Origin: Amphiura filiformis
Lineage: Eukaryota; Echinodermata; Ophiuroidea; Amphilepidida; Amphiuridae
DNA: 64,000 nt
Direction of reading: 5' to 3'
Assembly: GCF_039555335.1 (NCBI RefSeq)
Contig: NC_092641.1
Span: 38,892,437 to 38,956,436 of the forward strand
The translations under genes and the position numbers were made by a program. How positions within the stretch are numbered: the stretch's first letter is position 1; the number at the start of each line of letters is the position of its first letter. Shown here in pieces: positions 1-23,129 of this stretch. The notes below the pieces were generated by a model. That model worked only from the letters and a program-made list of their open reading frames with translations. It did not search any database and was not told where the DNA came from.

Positions 1-188
1 ACTATCCAAATCCACTCTCCTGTGATGGACCGAAGTCGATTTATCTAGCCATATTAAAGGTTTTGCATGTACTTAATGAATGCCCAGAAACTTTTATTGA
101 AAAATTTATTGCAAATTTTTTCCTGAGACTTGTCTCCAAAAACCACCAACAATTCTGACTAAAAAACCCCTGCAGTGTATACACTTAC

Positions 189-11624
<11,436 letters not shown>

Positions 11625-12293
11625 GATTAAGAACTAGATCTGATAGAATTGAATAGAATGGAAAATGACAAATATGTGTACCGGTAACTGTAAGGTTTTT
11701 TTTATGCAATGTTTATTGCGATGGCTGCTGTGGGAAAATATTAACAAATTGGCCATGCTATCTACTTTGTAACCAGGTCTATATGTACTCTGATCAGCTC
11801 ATAATAAGCGGAATAACATTGTGGATTATTATAAAATTAAATATACAACTAGGCACCACACCTGTGTGAACTGTGCCTTGCGTAATTGTGTGACTGACGC
11901 ACACATTGTGAATTTATGCGGGCGTAAAAATTCTCGCCTATTACAAGCTATTCATTGTATAGAAATAGAACTAAAACAATAACTTTCTGATGTCTTCTGC
12001 TAATACTCTGCTCCACCATGCCAGGGTAGTGAAAAATAATTTTCTTTTTGGGAACTTGAACTGCTGTTTGGAATATTTTCTGCAAGTGCAGAGGACAAGC
12101 CTAAACAGGTGGGGTGGTGGGCCCCTGGAATCCAGGGGGAAAACCAAGGTGGGGTCAAAGGATGCAGCACCCCGGAAAGCTCCTGGGTTTGAAGCAGTGA
12201 TACATTTTCATGGGCAAAAAACAGCATCGCTAGGAACTGCTCCTACTTCTGGCACCATCCAGTGTCAGTGGCATGGATGGTCAGGTCAGGGCT
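11625..12293. other. interval upstream of ATP6V1A start, no gene found
   Basis: AT-rich DNA 5' of the ATP6V1A start codon. It should hold the 5' UTR or promoter of ATP6V1A and possibly NAA50 exon 1, but no element could be assigned. The open frame at 11990-12640 on the plus strand looks like chance plus the MITE that begins at 12296. Confidence 0.4.
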
Positions 12294-12295
12294 TA

Positions 12296-13104
12296 AGCTG
12301 GTTTCATACTTTCTGCCGCTTGCCGCTGAGCGGCATGACGCTTCATCATGCCGCTTGTACTTTTCTGCAAGCGGAGCGGCACACCGCTGAGCGGCAGCGG
12401 CATGACTCTGAAAGCTACTCTTGCCGCTCAGCACCGCTCCAAAATCGTATTTTGTTCTCATACGTCAGAGCGGCACCGCTCCGAGTTGACTTGAATTCAA
12501 CTCCCAGCAGTGCTGCCGCCGCGGCACAGCGGTGGAGTGATCGATATATCGGCTTGCCGCTGGTCACCGCTAGCGTTTTTAGTGAGACTAGCGTTTTTAG
12601 TGACACCCGCGCTTCACGCGGGTCCCCGCTAGATGAGTAAATGGGAGCGTTCACTCAAACAGGAGGAATTACTGAACAGGAAGTCTTCGTATGCCTTATC
12701 CCGTTGTCCCATCCCGTATCCCTAAACCATAACCCCTTACGCAAATTAGCTATGTGGACCCGTGTACGCCGTGCGTGTAAGTCAAGTGGCGCGCGTCGTG
12801 TACGCCGACGACACTAACGACGGCACGGTTTATGCTAGACATGTGGAAAAACTCGCTTTTTTACTGTTTTTGCAGCCAATTCTTGACCGTTTCCATCCAA
12901 ATTTTCGCATAACCGTCTCGGTATGTTCCTCGATCTCCCGTATGAATTTGGCGACATTTGGATCGAAACTGACGGAGCCTTTATACATGATACATACATG
13001 TAGATACAACATTAGCCTATTTATAGTAAGATTGCGCAGTGAAGTAAAATCATCTTCAGAGCGGCAAAGCGGCAAGCGGCAGGAAAGTATGAAACCAGCA
13101 TTAG
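12296..13104. mobile_element. MITE family E, copy 2 (long form)
   Basis: Ends GCTGGTTTCATACTTTCTGC and GGAAAGTATGAAACCAGC, flanked by TTAA on the left and ATTA on the right, so a TAA/TTA target is possible. Compared with copy 1 it carries about 500 extra bases (12580-13060), including a reading frame of unknown origin on the minus strand. Confidence 0.7.
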
Positions 13105-13108
13105 TCAC

Positions 13109-13430
13109 TGTTGAAAAAAAAGGTCAGATTATCATTCTCATGCACTATTTTCAGCATTTATGCACACTAGCTGCTCTGGGGAAAGATTAACAAATTTCTC
13201 AGCTTTGAATTTATTTGATCACTAGGAGACAGAAGGAAGCTTGCATCACCATCATTCACCGACACCGGTTTTGCATCCAGCTTTTACACAACACCAATTT
13301 GGAAATAAAATGAGTGAGTGATGGAATAAAAGGCATATTTGTTGTACACCTTAAAAAATATATACAAACCTTGATGTGAAAATACAATCTGTTAAACTAG
13401 GAATTTTATTAGTACAGGGTACCTACATTG
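13109..13430. other. interval with nothing recognised
   Basis: AT-rich sequence between two MITEs; no coding frame, RNA gene or clear repeat was seen. Confidence 0.5.
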
Positions 13431-13431
13431 T

Positions 13432-13771
13432 ACAGTATTTCCTTGAATAAAGGCCCTGGGGGCATTGCATTTTCCAAACAGAGGGTGTTTATTAAAGGTC
13501 ATTTTTAGAACAATAATTCCTGTTGAAATCATATGATTAGGTAAGCTTAAAACTCAAGCTGAAATGATGAACTATGAACTTAGGAACACCGACATTTACA
13601 CCGGGTTTACGATCAGATTTTCACCAATTATCGACGTTATTATCGACCATGTGTGCAACTTGATAAGCTTACTACACAAGATAGCATGGAAATTTTGGCA
13701 TTTTGAAATATCTTGGTTGAAAAAGTGGTGAGAGTGTTTATTTGGGGGGTGACTATTCAAGGAAATACGGT
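13432..13771. mobile_element. palindromic MITE (CAGTATTTCCTTGAATA ends)
   Basis: Ends ACAGTATTTCCTTGAATA and TATTCAAGGAAATACGGT, with GTGTTTATT arms inside. About 340 bp, non-coding. Confidence 0.7.
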
Positions 13772-13914
13772 ATACCGTAGTTGCTCTTACTTCTACTTCT
13801 ACGTTGATACTCAGCATAATCCTCCAGAGGATGTAGAGCCAAGGAAATAACTTAGAATGCTCTAGTGCGGTGCCAAAGTTGCGGTGCATATTATACAGGT
13901 TCAAGTAAAAAAGT

Positions 13915-15060
13915 CTGGTCCTTTAAATGTGTGCTGCAACTGCTCCCTTGAAGGCCTCAGCTGTTGGCAGGGCGAGGACATCTCCAGGGAGGTTGTTCCA
14001 CCAGTTGACGGGTACGTGGGAAAAATGAGTATCTGTACAGTTGGATGCGAGATTGAATGGCTTGGTACTTGAGAGGGTGATAGGACCTGGTGCTGCTCTG
14101 GACCATAGGAGTGAGGTAATGGTCTGGATTTATGGCAATCTGATGGTGATGGATACGGTACATCAAGATGAGGCTGGCGGCTTGTCGTCGGCTCTCAAGG
14201 GAGGTCCACTGGAGATCACGTAGCATAGCTGTGACACTCTCCCTCCGACGGTAATTATTGGTGACAAAGCGGGCAGCTTGACGCTGGATGTTTTCAACTT
14301 TGGATATACTCTTCTTGGTGTACGGATTCCAGACAACAGAGCAGTACTCCAAGTGTGGACGGACTAGAGAGATGTAAGCCTGTTCACGTAGCTTGCGGGC
14401 GCTTCCTCTCAAGTTGCGTCTGACGAGCCCTAACATTCTATTGGCTTTGGCAGTGATGGTGTTTATGTGGTTTTGCCAGGATAAGTTGTTGGATAAGGAT
14501 AGTCCGAGGTAAGGGTAGTCAGGCACCATGGTCAGCAAACTTTCTCCCATATGGTAGTATGTATTAATTAAGTTACGCCGGAGAGTGAACCTGATGGTAT
14601 GGCACTTGTCGGTGTTGAACTTCATATTCCACGTGGTGGACCAACGATGGAGAGAGTCCAAGTCTTGTTGCAAGGCTGCAGAGTCGTTGCTGTTATTTAT
14701 GGTCCGTACATCAAGCAGTCATCTGCGAAAAAGCCTAGTCTTCGATGTTGTTCCAGATGGCAAGTCATTGATGAAGCTAAGAAATAGTAGCGGACCCAAC
14801 ACTGTGCCTTGGGGACACCTGATGTTACTGGTACCCAGCTGGATGCCTCTCCATCAACCACTACACGTTGGGACCGTTTGGTGAGAAAATTGTTGATCCA
14901 CAGCAGGAGGGAGTCCCTGACTCCATACTGGCGCAGTTTACTGATCAGCCGCTGGTGAGGCACACAGTCAAACGCCTTGGAGAAGTCCAGGACTACGGCG
15001 TCAACCTGCTCTCCCTTATCAAGTGAGCTTGCCAAGTCATTGCAAGTTATCACAACAGTT
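13915..15060 (-). pseudogene. non-LTR retrotransposon reverse transcriptase fragment
   Basis: The minus strand encodes palm and thumb parts of a Jockey/CR1-type reverse transcriptase: DFSKAFDCVPHQRL, SGVP, FFADDCLMYG (the FADD catalytic pair), then NLRGSARKLREQAYISLVRP and HLEYCSVVWNPYT. It is 5'-truncated near 15060. The frame breaks at least three times: after SGVP, near the ADD motif, and near the C-terminus. The break after SGVP falls in a C run. The endonuclease domain is missing. It is a dead insertion; the clade assignment is tentative. Confidence 0.88.
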
Positions 15061-15746
15061 ATAGGAGGGTTTGCAAGGGCTTATGCAGCCAGCCCTGTAG
15101 AGGTCATTTTTTATTTAAAAATGGGCGATTGTATTACAAATCTGTAAAATGTGTTGGCAGCAGAATTTATACCACTTTTTTACCAGTAATCAGTAATACA
15201 AAAAAATATATTCTTGATATCTCCTAAAAAATCCAAAAGACAACCCCTGTCATGGTAAGAGGTCCATATGTACCCTACCCCCATTAGGGTTAGGGTTTTC
15301 ATGTAGTACTTGCTAGACTGAGCTGAGCAGTGCTGAGTGCAGTGTCATGTGAGACAGTGTCAGTAGCCTACTGTAATTCTGTTCTAAGACTGTGCATTCA
15401 ATGATTCATGCATTACTGAGCTGATTTATAAAACCATATTACCTCTCGTTCTCTTCATCTTTCAACTGATTGTGACAACCATATTAAGTATATGCATTCA
15501 CAATACAATAGCCTAATAATTAAGTATTTGTTATACAACGATTTCTTACCAAAAACATGATATTTACACACTCCTATACTCACCGAAACTCCTACTCCGT
15601 GAAAAAATATAGCAGAGACAGGAATCATGTGACCAAAGCAAAGGGCAAAGGTCATAAGAAGGTCATCTATCGTGGCGGTATGGCCAGACGCTTTTAATAT
15701 TTTGTATAACTTTGCCCCGGGAACTTTGCATATTTTTAAAGCAAAT
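15061..15746. other. interval with nothing recognised
   Basis: AT-rich, with a TTAGGGTTAGGGTT run at about 15286-15298. No gene or clear element was identified. Confidence 0.45.
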
Positions 15747-15750
15747 TTAA

Positions 15751-16691
15751 GGGATCTAGAATGAGCGTTTATGGCGTTTCGACAGTATTTTTTGTGGGAC
15801 ATGAAAGCACCTCAGACGTATCGAATTGCATTCTGAATACGAAGCATGTCTTTCGGATATCTTCCGTTTTTTTTAGGACACTTTGCCCTTTGACCTATCT
15901 GGAAAATTCGGGTTTTGTGCGTACAAAATATAATTTAAAACTTGTTACTAGAATAAAACAAACTTAAAAACATTATTATTAAATGAATTAATTATTTAAA
16001 TATTTTTAATGATAACATTATGACAATAATAAATAAATTATTAATAATTACAGCAATTTTCCCGATAGGTCAAAGGACAAAGTGTCCTAAAACTGCAAAA
16101 ACTGTCCCACAATGCATTGCAAACTTCCAATGCCGATTGGGCTTATTTTCATTGTTTGAAATTCACGATATAGGCCTAATACAAATTTTATGACAAATTA
16201 TTAAAATTTGATATTTTTCAAATTTTTGATATATAACAGTCCTCGAAATAAATTTTATAAATCTAATGATATATTCTTAAAAGCTCTTAAAGTGTATGTA
16301 GCTGGGAGGAAAAGCCGACGATCAATTGAAAATGTTGACCTTTTATATTGAAGATAAGACCTATTTTTTTTGGTGTTTTGGGGGAAAAATCCATATCTTC
16401 AATACGAAAGGTCAAAATTTCAATTGATCGTCGGCTTTTCATCCCACCTACATACACTTTAAGTATAAATCATCAGATTTATAAAGTTTACTTCAAGTAC
16501 TGTTAAATATCAAAAATATCAATTTTAATGATTTGCCATAAAATGTGTAGGCCTATTACATTGCGAATTTCAAAAAATCAAAATTATTTGATATCAGAAG
16601 GACATTCTTCGTATTCAGAATGCAATTCGATATGTCTGATGTGCTCTAATGTCCCAAAATAAATACTGTCCAAACGTTCATACCCCTTCCC
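15751..16691. mobile_element. TTAA-flanked palindromic MITE, family B, copy 2
   Basis: Lies between TTAA at 15747-15750 and TTAA at 16692-16695, with the same ends as copy 1 (GGGATCTAGAATGAGCG; CATACCCCTTCCC). It is longer because a family C element is inserted in its left arm at about 15862-16152. Confidence 0.87.
15862..16152. mobile_element. palindromic MITE family C, copy 2 (nested in B)
   Basis: Shares TGCGTACAAAATATAAT, AACATTATTATT, ATTATGACAATAATAAATA and TGGGACAG-type arms with 7862-8183. Its left end is shortened. It interrupts the family B sequence after GATAT and so is younger than that insertion. Confidence 0.72.
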
Positions 16692-16759
16692 TTAACATGA
16701 TAAAATAATACAAATCATTGGCGAACTAAACTACATGATCAGCTGATGATGGCAAAAAA

Positions 16760-17220
16760 GCCATGGGATGAAAGAACGAACGGAAGAAGAACTAATAAAG
16801 AGAGAAAAAAGAAAGAGACCGGGGAAAGAGAAAGAACAAAACATGAAAAAAACATGAAAAAAAAATGAATGGAATAAGAATAAAACGAAAGAAATAAAGA
16901 AAAGAAAAGAGAGTCATAAGGAATGCATGTTGAAAGAAAAACTTAAAATATATTTAAGAAAGAAAAGAAAGTAAGGAAAGATGAAAGAATAAGAAAAACA
17001 ATGAAAGAATGAAAGAAAAAAGTTATGCCACTAGAAAATTGAAAGATGGGATTCAGCCCCGGGATATGAGCTATGACCGTAAATAATACCGGGTAATAAA
17101 TTATTTCTTCTCATTATTCATTTATCAATTATTCATTCATTCAACAATATTATTCATTCAACAAGTCATTTAGTTCATTCATTCATTCCGACATTCATTC
17201 ATTCTTTCAATCATTCTAGG
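16760..17220. repeat. purine-rich tract and ATTC repeats
   Basis: 16760-17030 is a GAAA/GAAAGAA-rich tract. 17115-17215 is an imperfect (ATTC)n microsatellite. No coding potential. Confidence 0.7.
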
Positions 17221-17224
17221 CCTA

Positions 17225-17620
17225 TATTTAGGGGCTGAATTATGAGCATGGGGAGGATAAAATGGGGGGGCGGGCAAGAAATTTTGGGGAGCCGAAAGTT
17301 GGGTGGGGGCAAGCAATTTTGGCAAGCCGAGAGGAGGGGGGGGCGATTTTGGCACGGGCGCCTTAATAAAACGCTCTAAAAAGGCTTAGGAAACAGTACG
17401 GAAATGCTTTTAATATGAACATTTCCCTGCTCGCTGCACACGCAACCGTATCTTACGGTATCTATACCTTAAAAGGTTTGAAATTGGGATCCCAAAAAGT
17501 TGGCAGGCAAAGAGTGGGGGCAGGCATTTTTGGCAGGTCGAACTATAGTGGCGGGGGGGGGGGGGGCTTTTGGCATAGATGTTTGGGCATCGTTTCTATA
17601 TTTTAATATAGCCCTAAAAA
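17225..17620. repeat. degraded copy of the TTTTGGCAGG repeat
   Basis: Contains repeats of the type GGGGGCAAGCAATTTTGGCA, matching in reverse orientation the interior of the MITE at 18035-18516. Long G runs occur at 17552-17564. Confidence 0.5.
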
Positions 17621-17814
17621 TGGTGTAGGAACATGTTCAAATATAGGCAAAATGTGCTACTCGCTGCATCATTGTATCAAGTTGGTAAGACAATTGAAAT
17701 TGGGGCAAGTGAAATTATAGAGTTCCCCTTCCTTTTGAGTGCCCAAAAATCAATAGGCCTACTGTACAAGGGTCTCAAACTTTGATTCCTGATCAATATC
17801 CGCAGAATAGGTTG

Positions 17815-17960
17815 ACCAATTAATTCAATCAATCAATAAATCAACCAATCAATCAGTCAATCAATAAATCAATCAATCAACCAATCAATCGATTAATCAA
17901 TCAATCAATCAAGCAAGCAAGCAAGCAACCAATCAATCAATCAACATATCATTGATCATG
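17815..17960. repeat. (AATC)n microsatellite
   Basis: About 145 bp of AATC/CAAT tetranucleotide repeats with occasional CAAG units. Confidence 0.9.
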
Positions 17961-18034
17961 ATTTATTAGCATCATTTATTCATACAACGTTATTATGCAT
18001 AATAAATCAGTTCTGACAACCTGGAAGAAACTTA

Positions 18035-18516
18035 GGGGTGGTGCAATAATTATGTGTACCCCGGGGTGGTGAATTCTCAAAATGGTCTGCCAAAATTGGT
18101 TTCCCCTCCCCTCTGGCCGTGCGAAAATTCTTTGCCCCCCCCTTTGATGTGCCAAATAACCTTTTCCCCTTTTTGATGTGGATCTTTGCCCCCCCTTACA
18201 CAGCAAGACTTTGGGAACCTGAATTTATTGTCTTATCATATAATGCGAGCGCGGAAAATTTTGCATATTTGAACATGTTCCTAACGTTTTCCTACACCTT
18301 CTTAGGCTTCTTAGGGCGTAATATAGGGCCTATAGAAACGGTGCCTAAAATATATGTGCCAAAATCGCTTGCCCCCTCCCCCTTTCGACCTGCCAAAATC
18401 GCTTGACCCCCCCCTTTCGACCTGCCAAAACGCTTGCCCCCTTTTGACCTGCCAACAATCTTTGCCCCCCCTATAATTCACAACCCTGGGGTACACATAA
18501 TTATTACACCACCCCA
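18035..18516. mobile_element. palindromic MITE (GGGGTGGTG ends)
   Basis: Ends GGGGTGGTGCAATAATTATG and CATAATTATTACACCACCCC, then GTGTACCCC / GGGGTACAC. The interior has tandem CGACCTGCCAAAATCGCTTG-type units. Non-coding. Confidence 0.75.
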
Positions 18517-19233
18517 TAGCTATGTTATGGTAAAATTAATTTCAAATCTTGGAGAAAAAAAATCGTGCACATAAATACAGCAAACATATTAAAATATTTT
18601 GAATTACTTCCGGTAGTGTGTTTGTAATAAAAGCTTATTTATTTGAGGTTTTAAAAAACAGCAATTAAATGCAAAAAATCAAATTTTGCATTATTAACAA
18701 TGGCTTTGGTTATAATCTAAGATATTAAAATACTTAAATATGTACAAATTGTGAATATTTTGTGTATATTTAGTAAAACAATGCTACATTAGGGACACTG
18801 CATCTGACTCCAGAAACACTGAAAATACATGCTGCACAATTTGCCGGGAATTCATGTGCGGAATTTACTCCCTGTAGAAATTGCGAAGCCCTTAAAAGTG
18901 CATCTTTATGGTTTTTTCTGTTCTTTTTAATGTTGTAACAGGAAGGGTATTAATCTGTCATTAATAAATATACATTGCTCACGAATCAGAAGAGAAACGA
19001 GACTGAATATAAGCTTAGTTAATGCCGGAAAAGAACGATTCCGTTGAAAAACAAGAATGACTCGGTAAGCTTAAGTTAAAGTACATTTTCGGCGCAAATA
19101 ATATAATGTACTGTTGCCAAATCCTTATCATGTATATTCGAAACATCACACCGTCGCATCCTTTAGTTTGATCATATGAGTGTGTATGCCACATCATCAT
19201 CATGATCATGACATGGCGATGGCCAGCCAAGCC
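18517..19233. other. interval with nothing recognised
   Basis: AT-rich, low complexity in places, with no recognised gene or element. Confidence 0.4.
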
Positions 19234-19450
19234 TATACTAAAATGCAGCAAACCTTTGACGAGCGCGACTACCATGATGTTGCAAATTCGCCGCTAACAA
19301 CGCGTACGGCGCACAGTTCATTCATAAATTTCCACTCAGCAACAACAGATCGCCTCAGCAGCCAATCAGAGACAAGTGCGTGCAACACAGTAAATACGCG
19401 ATGTATCCTTACAATACGCGCTCGTCAAAGGTTTCCTGCATTTTAGTATA
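19234..19450. mobile_element. palindromic MITE (TATACTAAAATGC ends)
   Basis: Ends TATACTAAAATGCAGCAAAC and CCTGCATTTTAGTATA, followed inward by CTTTGACGAGCGCG and its complement. 217 bp. The terminal TA dinucleotides could be a TA target duplication. Confidence 0.75.
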
Positions 19451-20592
19451 ATGCCCCTTGATCGAGAAATCTATCTACTATCCACGACGACATGATGGTT
19501 AATGTGTGGATAGAAGAGAGAGATTGCTGGTATACCACGGTCAGTCGGCGTAGCGTCTTCAGTTTTAAAACGCATCAAAACAATTTTTTAGATTGTCCAA
19601 TTTGGCTTCAATTTAGCTTGGCTAACATTTATATCTTAGCTGAAGTGTATGCTTACTTTTAACCGGAAACACAGGCGCTGAAGTACAAATTCCGACCATA
19701 TATTTATGAGTCTGTTTAATTCGGCAACCTTGCTTGATCATAGTTGTTTTGACAACTGCCAACTGCGTCGGTGATTAAAGATTTGAGAAAATCCAGTGCT
19801 GGGCAAATCAATCCATCTTCCGATTTGCAAAGGTTGACTTGTCATTGCAAACTGATGGTGATACCCTTCCGGTTCTTGAACATGTGAGCCCAGCACTACA
19901 TGTACATGTGTTGATCACCTATTTACAATGGGGACTGTGTGATGTCTGGCGATCACTCGAGAAAAATTGACACAAAATGACGTTTTTTGTGAGTAACGTC
20001 ATGGTGAATTGATGAAGGAATATAGCACATGTGTCACTAATATTTCAATAACAATATCCTCATATTTTTGAGACAATAATTAACTTGAGGAAGAAGTTTT
20101 TATTCATATGCATGATATTGGGCCCTGGATGGCAACCGTGTACATTAGGGTGCATCTATAGCCCCCATAGTTTGCATTATTTTTGTCCATAGCCTTAACA
20201 TGTTCCATTTGTCCCAAAACTAATCCCTACCAAATTTTATTGAATTTGGAGTTTGTCTTATGGGGCCACCGCAGGCTTGAAGTCTGAACATGGGCTTGTC
20301 CATTGAAACGTGTAGTAAAGTGAACTTTGCACTCTAAAAACACACTAATATCCTATGTAATGTATAAATGGAAAGAAGAGGGCCATATGAAACTTAACTT
20401 TAATACTCTACTGTGGGATTTGTTTGTTGGATATTCAGATGAGGGTCAAAGGTCAACAGAGTTCAATGTCAATAAAGGTCAAAGGTCAACCAAATAAGGT
20501 CAAAGGTCAACAATAAACGAATACATGTTTTATGACATTCAGACACCACATTGGTGAAGTAATTCTCACACAAGTTTTCAATGATCTGAAAA
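19451..20592. other. unique-looking interval upstream of the DR1 cluster and pseudogene
   Basis: Lies between a MITE and the transposon-derived pseudogene. It contains three DR1 sites (20443-20509, listed separately). No exon with a phase fitting NAA50 exon 2 was recognised. Confidence 0.4.
20443..20509 (+). promoter_or_regulatory. cluster of three DR1 (AGGTCA-N-AGGTCA) sites
   Basis: GGGTCA-A-AGGTCA at 20443-20455 and two perfect AGGTCA-A-AGGTCA copies at 20476-20488 and 20497-20509. DR1 is the classical binding site of HNF4, COUP-TF and RXR heterodimers. The last two start 21 bp apart, two helical turns. Function is inferred; the motif may also be part of an unrecognised repeat. Confidence 0.5.
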
Positions 20593-21003
20593 TTGAGGTA
20601 TCAAGATCGCCGGAAGTCACCTTACTTATTCACAAGATTTCGCAAGAACTTTGACCTGCTCCCACATGGAGGTAATCAGCCGCTTGCGCAATTGAATGTT
20701 GCCAATCTCTGTGAGCCAGGGTTAAGCATGCAGATAGAAGTGATTGAAGTACTGCAAATCCTGAAACACAGAAGGACCTGAAGAGAGATGATTATCTTAA
20801 GTTTGTGCATCCTCTTCTTAGGAAGCGCTGATGCTGTAATGTCAGCTAAATTCAAGCAACCTGGAGCTCTCCACAATGCCAGGTGGATGGCAAAGCTACT
20901 TTACTCAATAATGATCTGTTTGCTTGAAGCCCAGATTTCACAACTGCCACTAGGTACCAAGATCTACAATCAACGAAAAAAGTCTTGGAAAGCTTGCGTA
21001 TAA
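20593..21003 (+). pseudogene. fragment of a transposon-type protein
   Basis: Two adjoining plus-strand frames (20593-20781 and 20788-21003), separated by a stop and frame change, encode IEVIEVLQILKHRRT and then ILFLGSADAV...PGALHNARWMAKLLYS. The PGA-x-H-x-ARWMAK string resembles a segment of uncharacterised, repetitive transposon-like proteins of marine invertebrates (from memory; family not named). It is broken and short, so not a working gene. Confidence 0.45.
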
Positions 21004-21019
21004 ATAACGGAAAACTGCC

Positions 21020-21565
21020 AGCCGATCGCATCAAAAATGTTGCTAAATTTACACTTCAGCAAAATTTTAGACTGTCCAAAATAGGCAAAAGATACAGTTG
21101 ACTCATCAAAATAATTTTTATTCAAATTTCAACATTAACAAAATAAATAACCTCCGTGCAAAACCTTGCACCGCTGTCCACTGAAAATGATATAACGCAC
21201 TCTAGCATCGAACTATCGTGTGCAAATTCGAAGCTAGAGTTCTCGAGTAACATGTAAAGCAATGGAAGTTCAGAAGTAAACACAGTCGATCACATATCAT
21301 GACATGCGATCGCATAAAAAATGTTGCTAAATTTACACTTCAACAAAATTTTAGACTGTTCAAAATAAGCAAGTCTTGCTCAAAAGATAAATACTCATCG
21401 AAATAACTTTCATCCAAATTTCAACATTAACATAATAAATTACCTATGGTGCAAAAAAAATTGCAACGCTGTCCGACCGAAAAACAACAGCAACTTGCTC
21501 TAGCATCGAATGCGTAAAGTTTGTGTGCAAATTCAAAGCTAAGAGTTCTCGAGTAAAATCATTAG
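21020..21565. repeat. tandem duplication, about 285-bp unit
   Basis: GATCGCAT...AAAATGTTGCTAAATTTACACT starts near 21023 and again near 21308, and both copies end with the CAAATTC-AAGCTA-AGAGTTCTCGAG block. An inverted, diverged copy of that block lies at about 23225-23330, beyond the family G element, so the whole may be an older foldback element split by family G copy 2. Confidence 0.7.
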
Positions 21566-21588
21566 GCCTACCATTTTACTTAAGGGGG

Positions 21589-23125
21589 TACTACACCCCT
21601 GCCCAAGTTTGTGCCTATTTTTGCATTTTTCTCCAAAATTATAGTGCATTGGTGACAAGTAAGAGATGTATATTATAGGGGCAAGGACTACAACTACTGT
21701 AGAGTTGGGCGACTATCACTTTTTTCCCAGTCTACTAGTCGACAGCAATTAGTCGCGACTACGACTATAGTCGCGACTATCTGTGGTTAAAATTGGACTG
21801 AAAAATCGGGTGAAAGATTGGTGGCAATTTAGTATTTATAAAGCATGATTACAGGACCTGTGATTGCTGGCATCGCATCACAGTTTGCTACACAAACCAG
21901 CACTGTTGCGATACAAATTGCTACACTGTATCGCACATTTTCGATGCAAATATTTGACTGTAAAATGCTGTTATATAGGCCTAACTTTTCTGTTCAATTA
22001 AATTCACTTGCCACTTTCCAGCAACAGCACAAGAAACTTCATATAATTTCTCAAACCTTCAATATTCCAATAGCGATATGTAAAATAGCGATAGAAATAT
22101 GTAAACATGCCGGTACGGCAGTGCATATTTTCCATGGTATGCTCATGAACGTGTTGCATCGTGCATGTACGATTAACTTTCACCTCCGACCTACGTCACC
22201 TGACCTCATCTAGACTACTGCATTTGTCGCTATGTGGCATTGCAACATTATGACTGTTTGTCAGCTAATTTGTTTATTTTCCTGTTGCTTTCTAAATATT
22301 CTGTTACCACAATAAGCATAGCTTTTTGAAATTACGTGAAAAGTACTTCTAATCTAATAATATTTTCCTAAATTTTCCTTTTGGAAAACACTTCTCGGAA
22401 GTTCTCGCTGTTTCTTTCCAAAGTTAAAATAATCTCATACCTTCAGTAGTTGGTACAAACACCCAACCTGGGTCTGTACATGCATGCTATGATGCTGCTA
22501 CACCTGTTATCGCTGCATAAATTATAATCATAATGAGATGTTCAATAGTTCTAAGTAATTTGAGTTTTTTGACGGCTTTTATCTTGTGGGAAAGTAGTTC
22601 GACAACAAGTCAATAACACCAATTTAATGATGATTTATGGACTTTATGATTACTTGTTGGTTAGTGTTACTATTGGTAAGACAATGACTAACATTTTTTC
22701 ACATTTTTCGCAGTTTATATGTTAGTATTTGGTTGGTTTTGGTGCAAATAACTGGCACTTTTAAAGTAATTTTTTAACACAAAAATATACTTGCATTAGT
22801 CGATTTTTGGTTTTCAATAGTCGTAGTCGCGACTATCAGTAATAGTCGCGACTAACGACTATTGGCGACTTAGTCGCCCAACTCTAAACTACTGCACTTG
22901 AAATTTTATTTCAGCACAGACAGCAGTTGTGGAGTTACAGTCAAAAATGAGGGAAACCAATATTTGATCAATAAATCAATAACTACTAGCCTTGAGTTGT
23001 TGAATTTTCAGTGCAGTAATTGTAGTCCTTGCCCCTATAATATACATACCTTGTCACCAATGCGCTATAATTTTTGAGAAAAATGCAAAAATAGGCACAC
23101 AATTGGCCAGGGGTGTAGTACCCAC
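21589..23125. mobile_element. TTAA-flanked element, family G, copy 2
   Basis: Lies between TTAA at 21585-21588 and TTAA at 23126-23129. Ends GGGGGTACTACACCCCTG and GGGGTGTAGTACCCAC. The arms extend about 110 bp inward (GTGCCTATTTTTGCATTTTT; CCTATAATATACAT). A hAT-type element (21700-22886) sits inside, so the original family G element was only about 340 bp. Confidence 0.87.
21700..22886. mobile_element. hAT-type non-autonomous element, TSD AACTACTG
   Basis: 1187 bp bounded by the 8-bp duplication AACTACTG (21692-21699 and 22887-22894). Inverted ends TAGAGTTGGGCGACTA and TAGTCGCCCAACTCTA. Subterminal TCGCGACTA palindromes occur several times at each end, as expected of transposase-binding repeats (inference). 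No transposase frame is visible. Confidence 0.88.
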
Positions 23126-23129
23126 TTAA

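Noticed and set aside
11658..11683. Candidate NAA50 exon 1: an ATG followed by eight codons and a GTAACT donor in the phase exon 2 needs, only 34 bp from the ATP6V1A start codon.
   Set aside because: The encoded residues (MENDKYVY) do not resemble the short M-x-x-S/G start of known NAA50 proteins, and a phase fit happens one time in three by chance. Transcript data are needed.
11990..12640. 216-codon open frame, the longest but one in the window.
   Set aside because: Its second half is the GCCGCTGAGCGGC-rich MITE family E, and both strands are open there. No domain was recognised.
15286..15298. Telomere-like TTAGGGTTAGGG.
   Set aside because: Only about two units; not enough for an interstitial telomeric repeat.
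17815..17960. CRISPR-like or satellite array.
   Set aside because: It is a simple AATC microsatellite without spacers.
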